Assembly: GCA_022601315.1 (NCBI GenBank)
Contig: JAHZIU010000140.1
Location: 1-7,723 of the forward strand
From: Betaproteobacteria bacterium
Lineage (GTDB): Bacteria; Pseudomonadota; Gammaproteobacteria; Burkholderiales; Nitrosomonadaceae
Length of the DNA stretch: 7,723 bases
Reading direction: 5' to 3'
Shown: positions 1 through 6,136 of the stretch, piece after piece
How the letters are laid out: every line of letters begins with the position of its first letter
Numbering within the stretch: the stretch's first letter is position 1
Program-made: the position numbers and the translations under genes
The notes under the pieces: model-generated
Databases searched by the model: none
The model's input: the letters and a program-made list of their open reading frames with translations, nothing else
What the model was told of the DNA's origin: nothing

Positions 1-58
1 ACTGGATTGTAATTTTTTATTGCCAATCTGCTAAGTTGGTAACTTACATTTATAATAA

Positions 59-889
59 ATGATTACAGAGTTCATCACATCTTTACTGACACCAGCCCCC
101 AAATGGTCAAAGCACATGGGGTTTTTAAATGAATCTATCGCAATTGAGGCACGGGCTAGAAGATGTCGCGAGGTCTGGAAGCCACATCAACAAAAAACTA
201 AAGAATCCATATTAGATGCGATAAAAGCATGTGATCGAACTCGAACCATATTGGTCGTTGGTTCCGGGTCATGCTTGGATATTCCACTCACAGAGCTTGC
301 CAGAATATTTGAGCGAGTAATACTCGTTGATATCATTCATCCATTAAAAGCAAAAAAACATGGTTTTAATCATGTCACACACATTACTCTCGATATAACG
401 GGACAAATGGAAGCGCTTTATCACAACCCAACGAGTTTGCCAGAATTTTATGTGCCAGATCTCTATCATGATTTTTCAGACATTGATTTTGTCCTATCGC
501 TTAATCTTGCCAGCCAGCTACCTATCATGCCAATAAAATATCTGATGCATAAATCATCTCTGGATGAAAATATATTAAACCAGTTTGCCAAAAACTTAAT
601 TAAGGCTCATTTTTTATGGTTATCCGGCTTTAAATGCCCCACAGCCCTCATCTGTGACAAAACTTGGGAAAAGCTGGATTTAAGCGGGAAAACCATCGAA
701 ATTGATGATCCTTTATATGGATTAATACCACAAAAAAACACATGGGAATGGTATTGGGATGTAGCACCAGCATATGAAACTGGCACTGAGTTTACGCACC
801 GAAACCGAGTTGGCTATTGGTCAAATTTTCGTTTTATCGATTCTGATAATATAATCGCATGGTCCGATATACAAAACAATAAGCGCTAG
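59..889 (+). CDS. Conserved protein with Rossmann/SAM-methyltransferase-like fold, function unknown
   Basis: This 276-residue soluble protein has no signal peptide or membrane segment. Residues 64-72 (ILVVGSGSC) form a glycine-rich loop like motif I of class I SAM-dependent methyltransferases. An acidic residue (D91, in ILVDIIHP) follows at the end of the next predicted strand, and D112 (ITLDITG) sits where motif II is expected. Residues 143-155 (DFVLSLNLASQLP) resemble the strand-4 segment. The N-terminal stretch before the Rossmann core (residues 12-45) is rich in basic residues and Trp. The C-terminal part holds an aromatic cluster (WEWYWDVAP, 229-237) and histidine/arginine residues. No substrate can be assigned, and catalytic activity is not proven by the fold. 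The ATG at 59 follows an in-frame TAA at 56-58, so it is the earliest ATG. No good Shine-Dalgarno precedes it. A later ATG (residue 20) would remove the conserved-looking N-terminus. The gene stands alone and runs tail-to-tail into the glycosyltransferase block, so its neighbours give no functional hint. Confidence 0.8.
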   Translation: MITEFITSLLTPAPKWSKHMGFLNESIAIEARARRCREVWKPHQQKTKESILDAIKACDRTRTILVVGSGSCLDIPLTELARIFERVILVDIIHPLKAKKHGFNHVTHITLDITGQMEALYHNPTSLPEFYVPDLYHDFSDIDFVLSLNLASQLPIMPIKYLMHKSSLDENILNQFAKNLIKAHFLWLSGFKCPTALICDKTWEKLDLSGKTIEIDDPLYGLIPQKNTWEWYWDVAPAYETGTEFTHRNRVGYWSNFRFIDSDNIIAWSDIQNNKR

Positions 890-897
890 CTACACAT

Positions 898-934
898 GTA
901 GGTGGAGACGCTGTGCAGGTTCAGCCTACTTTTT
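898..934 (+). terminator. Probable intrinsic terminator of the 59-889 gene
   Basis: GTAGG (898-902) pairs with CCTAC (925-929). The stem can extend inward by TGGA/TTCA, including one G-T pair and one bulged G, and closes a loop of about 13 nt. It is followed directly by TTTTT (930-934). It starts 9 bp after the stop codon of the upstream gene. The hairpin and T-run overlap the last codons and stop (926-928) of the convergent minus-strand gene. The stem is short and imperfect, so this is a moderate call. It lacks a T-run on the minus strand and would not terminate the opposing gene. Confidence 0.45.
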
Positions 935-2914
935 AGCGTAATACAATTCATACAACTTTTTAGTTACATCAAGATTAAAAAACCGACTGAATCTGAAAAC
1001 GACAATCAACTTTAAAATTAACAAAATACGCCGTATAAAACTGCCCTTCCATTGGCGGGCAGAATTTTTGATGCCACTGCCAAGCAATGCCACACGACCT
1101 GATTGCATCATGCGCAGACTCAGTTCGACATCTTCCATTAATGGATAATCTGGAACACCACCCTGTTCTCGTATCGCTGTGTTACGAAAGAATTGCCCCT
1201 GGTCACCAAAACTGGCGCCGCCCAGTGTTGCGCGAGCATCGTTGAGCATCTCAATAATTAGCAGGCGCGGCGATGAAGCATTGAAACGTTGTCCAATGGC
1301 CCCACCTATTACATCTGGATTTTGCGCCAACATTGTCATTATTCGCTGACTGACATTATTTTCACAAACACAATCCGCATGAATGACCAATATCACATCT
1401 GAATTGACAGCTGCCACTCCCCCTTTGATTTGTGCGCCGCGCCCGCGCTGACCCATGACAACTTCAAAACCCATAGCCTGGGCTATCGCAACGGTACCAT
1501 CGTTCGACCCACCATCACTGACGATAATTTTATCAGCGGGATATATTAATAATTTTAATGCTGACAAACAGGTTTTTAACTGTTCTCTTTCATTCAAGGT
1601 AGGTACAATTATGGCCAGTGTTTTGGGCTTTTCCCATAAATTTATCTGCTGGAATCTACGTAGCAAAATCATTCTCGATTCATAAATCAACACTAACAGA
1701 AATGGCAACCACATTACCCACATGGCCCATACCGGCAACAACCAATCCTCACCATTTTCAACACTAAACGTTGAGACAAAATAAACTCCGCTGGTTAAAC
1801 TTAATACCAACCAGGATAAGCCAGGATAAAGAACCACAAAAGGAATTACCCACAAAATATACCAGTAATGTACAACTGGTGATAGCAGCACTAATGACGC
1901 TATCAACAAATAAGCAGCTTTTACAGGTGTCCTAACCGCCCAAATAATCCAAAGTGTAATAAGGCCAAATAACACAAATACCACCCGTGAGGCCCATGTA
2001 ATATCACCACCTAATAGATAGCTAATAGGACCATGAATTGGACCATTAAAAGCACCCAGGCCGCCGAAAACCCAAAGTCCTTGAAACATACCTGATAATG
2101 AATCAATAAAATAAAGCGAAGGTACTACCAGGGGAATCAACAACAACCAAGCATATCGCCAATGGCAGCGCCAAAGAAAAAGCGGAACAAGAACAACAGC
2201 GATAATTTTTATTTGAATGGCGATACCTAACCAAATCCAACTCCAGGCAAATGCTTTTTTTTCTACACAAAGCATGGCAAGCATCATTGTCAGAATGAGT
2301 AGCACATCAAAGTGAGCTTCACCTGCTATAGCAAATAACGTCAATGGATTAAGCGCATACAGCAAAGCAGTACGTACATCTAGTCCCCGTAGTGTTAAAA
2401 AGGATATCAGTACCCACACCACACACATATCAGCAAATACAAACAACGCTTTGAACATCCATGGTGAATAAGCAATACTACTGATGCTGGCAAACAGTAG
2501 CTCAACTAGGGGCGGATAGGCCGTTAGTTTGTCCTTGTGATTCATGCCCTCCCAATAGTGGTCACGGTGGGCTTCATAATGTGCATGATTGGCTGGGAAT
2601 TGGTATGGACTCTCGCCGGCAGCTATAATTTTTCCTTCCCACAAATAACGATACACATCATCAGACACTGGCATGCCTAACATAAATATGCGCACCAGTA
2701 GTGAAACAAGAAGTATTAGCCCAATTTTATTTGGTGTACTCAACCCGTCTGGAAAGCTCAACCAAGCACCAATAAATCCGATGAAAATAACCCCATAGGA
2801 TGCCAACATCAACGATGCTTTATACTCTTCAGCCCACGGCGTCCAATAGATAACGCCCACCACAAAAAATAAAGTCAGCGAACATAAAAAAAATGATAGG
2901 CGTGCGTTGCGCAT
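926..2914 (-). CDS. Two-domain glycosyltransferase: GT87/GT-C-like membrane module fused to TIGR04283-type GT2 domain
   Basis: This 662-residue protein has two unlike halves. Residues 1-420 form a multipass membrane module of about a dozen hydrophobic segments with GT-C/GT87 (DUF2029-like, mannosyltransferase) hallmarks. These are SDDVYRYLWEG (84-94) in the first large loop with a paired aspartate, AYPPL (132-136), ALNPL with GEAHFD downstream (187-203), and LSPVVHYWYILW (344-355). Enzymes of this type usually take sugar from a polyprenyl-phosphate donor on the outer face of the inner membrane. Residues about 432-625 are a cytosolic-type GT2 domain: IIVPTLNE (435-442), SDGGSNDGT (466-474), HADC as the DXD-like motif (512-515), FGDQGQFF (569-576) and MEDVELS (593-599). 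These match the TIGR04283 family, which NCBI associates with arsenosugar biosynthesis. A hydrophobic, basic tail (626-648) may touch the membrane. The start is ATG at 2914 with a weak GGGAA just upstream. It lies 56 bp downstream of the cellulose-synthase-like gene on the same strand, so the two are probably co-transcribed. Donor and acceptor cannot be read from the sequence. Confidence 0.88.
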   Translation of the reverse strand: MRNARLSFFLCSLTLFFVVGVIYWTPWAEEYKASLMLASYGVIFIGFIGAWLSFPDGLSTPNKIGLILLVSLLVRIFMLGMPVSDDVYRYLWEGKIIAAGESPYQFPANHAHYEAHRDHYWEGMNHKDKLTAYPPLVELLFASISSIAYSPWMFKALFVFADMCVVWVLISFLTLRGLDVRTALLYALNPLTLFAIAGEAHFDVLLILTMMLAMLCVEKKAFAWSWIWLGIAIQIKIIAVVLVPLFLWRCHWRYAWLLLIPLVVPSLYFIDSLSGMFQGLWVFGGLGAFNGPIHGPISYLLGGDITWASRVVFVLFGLITLWIIWAVRTPVKAAYLLIASLVLLSPVVHYWYILWVIPFVVLYPGLSWLVLSLTSGVYFVSTFSVENGEDWLLPVWAMWVMWLPFLLVLIYESRMILLRRFQQINLWEKPKTLAIIVPTLNEREQLKTCLSALKLLIYPADKIIVSDGGSNDGTVAIAQAMGFEVVMGQRGRGAQIKGGVAAVNSDVILVIHADCVCENNVSQRIMTMLAQNPDVIGGAIGQRFNASSPRLLIIEMLNDARATLGGASFGDQGQFFRNTAIREQGGVPDYPLMEDVELSLRMMQSGRVALLGSGIKNSARQWKGSFIRRILLILKLIVVFRFSRFFNLDVTKKLYELYYAKK

Positions 2915-2970
2915 TTCCCGGTTTGTTGTGATTACTTCAATTGACTGATTTAGCCACTTCGCATATACAA

Positions 2971-4494
2971 TTACTGATAACTTTCCCTAAATGATCGAAT
3001 CCCAACCAGTAAAAATCCACAAGCATAAATTAACAAAAACGGACCTACCATATATTGTTTAGCTTCAATATAATAGAATAAACTCACGACGCAGTAGAGT
3101 CCTAATAATATTTCAAACATGGGTAATACGGGTGCTTTGACACGGTATTGCGTCTTCTCTAGATCGCCACTCTTGGGCGTACGTACAAAACCACTTTGTA
3201 CTTTTGTCACAGCTTCAAATACTGCTCGCGTATTGGATAAAGCAATACCCACGCCGACACACATTAAGACAGGAAAAAATAATAATTTCTTAAAACCGGA
3301 TTTAGTTGCAATCTGGCTCGTTAAGTACAGTGTACTGGGACCACAAATGGCGATTAGGATACAGAACATGCAAAAAGCCATCAATTGCCATGGCACATTG
3401 ACATCCAACGTCAATAAAACAGGCAGTGTCAATATCGACAAAAGTGCCATAATCGGGTGAATACTATAATGCGTCAGATGTAGAAATGCCTGAATCTTTG
3501 CCATCGTGTTGGCCTTTGAACGCATCACCCTAGGGTATAATTTCATAGCCGTTTGAATAGATCCTTTGGCCCAGCGAAATTGCTGACTTTTAAATGCAGT
3601 ATAGGTCTCAGGCAACTCGGCAGGTACCACAACGTCCACCAAAAAACTTGCGCGCCATCCGACCAATTGGCACCGATAAGATAAATCCATATCTTCCGTC
3701 AGCGTATCGGACTGCCATCCGCCGGCATCGACAATCGCCTGCTTGCGCCAGACGCCCGCCGTACCATTAAAATTCATGAAGTATCCATTAAAAGCACGTG
3801 CACTTTGTTCAATCATGAAATGCCCATCAATACCTATACTTTGAGCTTGGGTGAGCACAGAATGTGATGTGTTTAAATGTCCCCATCGTGCTTGCACAAA
3901 AGCTAACTTTTCATCAGCCAGCAGCGGCGGTATTATTTGTCGCAAAAAATCAGGGTTTGGGACAAAATCACTGTCAAAAATTGCTATAAATTCACCTTTA
4001 CAAACCTTCATGCCCTCCGCCAGCGCACCAGCTTTATAACCTTGGCGCTTTTCCCGCCGAAAAATACTGATATCTTTCCCTTCCAAGCTGAGCGAAGCAA
4101 CTAGTTTGTCTACTATGGCGCAAGTCTCGTCCGTTGAGTCATCCAGAATCTGAATTTCATGCTTGCTGGACGGATAATCAATAGCGACAACTGCTCGAAT
4201 GACACGCTCAGCCACATTGGCTTCGTTATACAGCGGTATTTGGGTAGTGACATGTGGCAAGGAGGCAATATCATCAAAAATCGGCTGCGTAGCATCTATG
4301 TGCTTACGTATGCGACCGGACTCCATACGGTAGGTCTTCCAAAATCGCCAGACTATGTAATAACAGTTGATCCCGTATAAAAATAAGGTCATCACGCAAA
4401 TCACATAGGCACTTAATAAAACAATACTCATATTAAACCACGAATCGATAGGTCTTCCCTTTGAGACCAAATATACTAATTGATAATCATGCAC
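2971..4494 (-). CDS. GT2 cellulose-synthase-like (CslA-type) processive beta-glycosyltransferase
   Basis: This is a 507-residue inner-membrane synthase. One N-terminal membrane segment (about 23-46) is followed by a cytosolic GT-A domain (about 78-312) with the full processive GT2 set: LDDSTDE (117-123), DSD (174-176), QARW (201-204), TEDMDLS (266-272) carrying the catalytic-base aspartate, and QQFRW (304-308). About five further hydrophobic segments form the C-terminal channel region (338-362, 369-391, 404-421, 458-475, 481-498). NTRAVFEAV plus FVRTPKSG (421-443) is typical of the CslA/CslC-like branch, whose plant members make mannan, glucomannan or xyloglucan backbones. There is no PilZ domain, so c-di-GMP activation as in BcsA is not indicated. 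The product is thus probably a beta-linked hexose polymer, with the sugar undetermined. The start given is GTG at 4494. An in-frame TGA lies at 4507-4509, and the first in-frame ATG is residue 22 (4431), giving 486 residues. Neither start has a clear ribosome site. The gene leads a probable operon with the downstream fusion glycosyltransferase. Confidence 0.88.
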   Translation of the reverse strand: MHDYQLVYLVSKGRPIDSWFNMSIVLLSAYVICVMTLFLYGINCYYIVWRFWKTYRMESGRIRKHIDATQPIFDDIASLPHVTTQIPLYNEANVAERVIRAVVAIDYPSSKHEIQILDDSTDETCAIVDKLVASLSLEGKDISIFRREKRQGYKAGALAEGMKVCKGEFIAIFDSDFVPNPDFLRQIIPPLLADEKLAFVQARWGHLNTSHSVLTQAQSIGIDGHFMIEQSARAFNGYFMNFNGTAGVWRKQAIVDAGGWQSDTLTEDMDLSYRCQLVGWRASFLVDVVVPAELPETYTAFKSQQFRWAKGSIQTAMKLYPRVMRSKANTMAKIQAFLHLTHYSIHPIMALLSILTLPVLLTLDVNVPWQLMAFCMFCILIAICGPSTLYLTSQIATKSGFKKLLFFPVLMCVGVGIALSNTRAVFEAVTKVQSGFVRTPKSGDLEKTQYRVKAPVLPMFEILLGLYCVVSLFYYIEAKQYMVGPFLLIYACGFLLVGIRSFRESYQ

Positions 4495-4517
4495 ATCATA
4501 AGTAGATCATACCCTAA

Positions 4518-4531
4518 TGAACACTGAACAC
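4518..4531. repeat. Tandem 7-bp direct repeat upstream of the CslA-like gene
   Basis: TGAACAC is present twice in immediate succession (4518-4524 and 4525-4531). It lies 24 bp upstream of the GTG start of the minus-strand glycosyltransferase, in the 142-bp gap that also holds the terminator. The position would suit a regulator-binding site, but two copies of a 7-mer in AT-rich DNA can arise by chance. No regulator is identifiable. Confidence 0.3.
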
Positions 4532-4577
4532 TATAACGATACGTCAAGCCGTAGAGATTAAAATATTTCAAAGCAAA

Positions 4578-4613
4578 TTAAAAAGCCAGATCAAAAATGA
4601 TCTGGCTTTTTAA
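4578..4613 (-). terminator. Strong bidirectional intrinsic terminator after nuoM
   Basis: TTAAAAAGCCAGATCA (4578-4593) pairs perfectly over 16 bp with TGATCTGGCTTTTTAA (4598-4613) around an AAAA loop. On either strand the GC-containing stem ends in a run of five T, so it can act in both directions. It begins 23 bp after the TGA stop of the minus-strand NuoM gene and closes that transcription unit. It also insulates the glycosyltransferase genes from readthrough, so these need their own promoter in 4495-4577, where no convincing -35/-10 pair could be picked out. Confidence 0.93.
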
Positions 4614-4636
4614 TTAAGCAAAAAACACCAATTTAG

Positions 4637-6136
4637 TCAAGGAACCGTAAGCCTTGATAACCATGCTTCTGAAGCCAGCTGGTTTATATTAAGAATACTA
4701 TCCGGGAAAAAACCAAACAACAATATCAGAAATGCAGGAAAACAAAGTAAAGCGAGCTCACGTGTTTTTAAATCATGCGCTTGCGCTACATCGGTATGTT
4801 TGATCGGACCAAAAAATGCACGGCGCGTAAACGATAACATATAAGCTGCGCCAAGAATGGCGCCAGCCAATGCGGCAATACCCAAACCAGTATGCGATGT
4901 TAACGCGCCTATAATCATTAATAACTCCGCTGGAAAACCACTCGTACCAGGAATACCAATACTTGCCAAAGCAAAAATAAAATATAAACATGTTAAACGT
5001 GGCATCACTTTGGCCATACCACCTAAGTGAACCGCATCTGTGCTACCGATACGACTCTGAATAAACCCAGCGACAAGCATTAAAGAACTTGCCACCAAAG
5101 TAAAGTTTATCAGTTGAAAAACAGCGCCTTGCACACCCTGTATATTAAGTGAAGCTATCCCAATAATTACCATACCAACATGACTAATACTGGAAAAAGC
5201 CAGCAAACGACGAAGATTAGTTTGTTGTAGCGCAATTAATGCGCCATACATCAGCGTAATTACGCCAATAATACTCAATATCCAACTAAACTCAATCGCG
5301 GCTATAGGAGCCAATGGTAGAGTAAATCGTAATATGCCATAAATACCCAGTTTGAGTCCTACCAACAATGCAACAACATGCGTTGGACCTTCCATTGAAG
5401 CAGTTGGCAACCAAGTATGAAATGGCACCAATGGCGCCTTAATTGCAAACCCAAGTAAAAATAACAAAAATACAACAGTCTGCAAGTCGGCTGGCATACT
5501 GGTTTCTAATAATACCGGTAAGCTAAAAGCCAGATCATATGGAATCGCGCCTCCCACTTGGGAAGAATGATTTACTGCTAACAGAATAATCGCGAGCAAT
5601 AATGGCACACCACCAAAAAGCATATACAATGTGTATTTCATTGCTGCGCCACGGCGTTGAGAGCCAATACCCCATAACCCAATCAAGAAAAATAGTGGCG
5701 GTAACGTCAGCTCCCAGAACAACAAGAACAGCATCATATCAAGCGCACAGAAAACACCTATCGTAATACCTTCCAAAGCCAAAAGTAATGCGAAATGAAA
5801 GCGTGGATTATTTTGCGTAGAGCGCCACGATGCAAGTATAGCGATCAGTGTTAACAGTGCAGTTAGCGGAAGAAATAATACAGAGATACCATCTACCCCA
5901 ACAAAATATTCCACATTCAGAGAAGGGATCCATGCGTAATTCTCAACTAATTGAAAACCACTTTGACTGTTATCAAACAACAGCACGACAAATAGAGTCA
6001 GAAACAATACAAAACTCGCGACACACAACGTAATTATTTTAGCAAGGTCTATGTCACGAATAAATCCAATTGCAACTGCACCCAACAAAGGGAGCAAAAT
6101 AATAAAACTCAGCAGTGGAAATTCAGCTTCACTCAT
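4637..6136 (-). CDS. nuoM: NADH-quinone oxidoreductase subunit M-like proton antiporter subunit
   Basis: This is a 499-residue protein of about 14 membrane helices, close to the 509 residues of E. coli NuoM. It belongs to the Mrp-antiporter-related membrane-arm subunits that translocate protons in complex I. All channel-signature residues are present: E142 in TM5 (FWELTLPPLFF), K233 in TM7 (AIKAPLVPFHTWLP), K262 in TM8 (LVGLKLGIY), H319 (SSISHVGM) and E404 in TM12 (GTSGFPAELL). These correspond to E. coli E144, K234, K265 and E407. The ATG start overlaps the upstream gene's stop as ATGA (6133-6136), which indicates translational coupling. An AAGGA ribosome site lies 9 nt ahead. The N-terminus (SEAEFPLL) echoes that of the upstream paralog (SETVAFPLL), which supports tandem duplication. 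The terminator comes 23 bp downstream and no nuoN follows, unlike a standard nuo operon. It could therefore belong to an auxiliary or variant complex rather than the main complex I. The family call is firm; the exact complex is not. Confidence 0.9.
   Translation of the reverse strand: MSEAEFPLLSFIILLPLLGAVAIGFIRDIDLAKIITLCVASFVLFLTLFVVLLFDNSQSGFQLVENYAWIPSLNVEYFVGVDGISVLFLPLTALLTLIAILASWRSTQNNPRFHFALLLALEGITIGVFCALDMMLFLLFWELTLPPLFFLIGLWGIGSQRRGAAMKYTLYMLFGGVPLLLAIILLAVNHSSQVGGAIPYDLAFSLPVLLETSMPADLQTVVFLLFLLGFAIKAPLVPFHTWLPTASMEGPTHVVALLVGLKLGIYGILRFTLPLAPIAAIEFSWILSIIGVITLMYGALIALQQTNLRRLLAFSSISHVGMVIIGIASLNIQGVQGAVFQLINFTLVASSLMLVAGFIQSRIGSTDAVHLGGMAKVMPRLTCLYFIFALASIGIPGTSGFPAELLMIIGALTSHTGLGIAALAGAILGAAYMLSFTRRAFFGPIKHTDVAQAHDLKTRELALLCFPAFLILLFGFFPDSILNINQLASEAWLSRLTVP

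Noticed and set aside
51..56. TATAAT resembling a -10 promoter element just before the first gene
   Set aside because: It ends 2 bp before the ATG, so transcription would start after the start codon. No -35 at a suitable distance was found.
3119..3460. 113-codon plus-strand open frame
   Set aside because: It is antisense to the CslA-like synthase, which has a full set of conserved catalytic motifs. No ribosome site or recognisable product is seen.
2971..4494. Bacterial cellulose synthase BcsA
   Set aside because: There is no C-terminal PilZ domain, the length is far below BcsA, and no bcsB/bcsC/bcsZ genes are adjacent. The C-terminal FVRTPK segment fits the CslA-like branch better.
4637..6136. 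Could be NuoL, NuoN or an Mrp antiporter subunit instead of NuoM
   Set aside because: The length of about 500 residues, FWE followed by a Pro-rich TM5, and PGTSGF with Glu in TM12 fit NuoM. NuoL is longer with a C-terminal extension. Mrp subunits are not fully excluded but are less likely.
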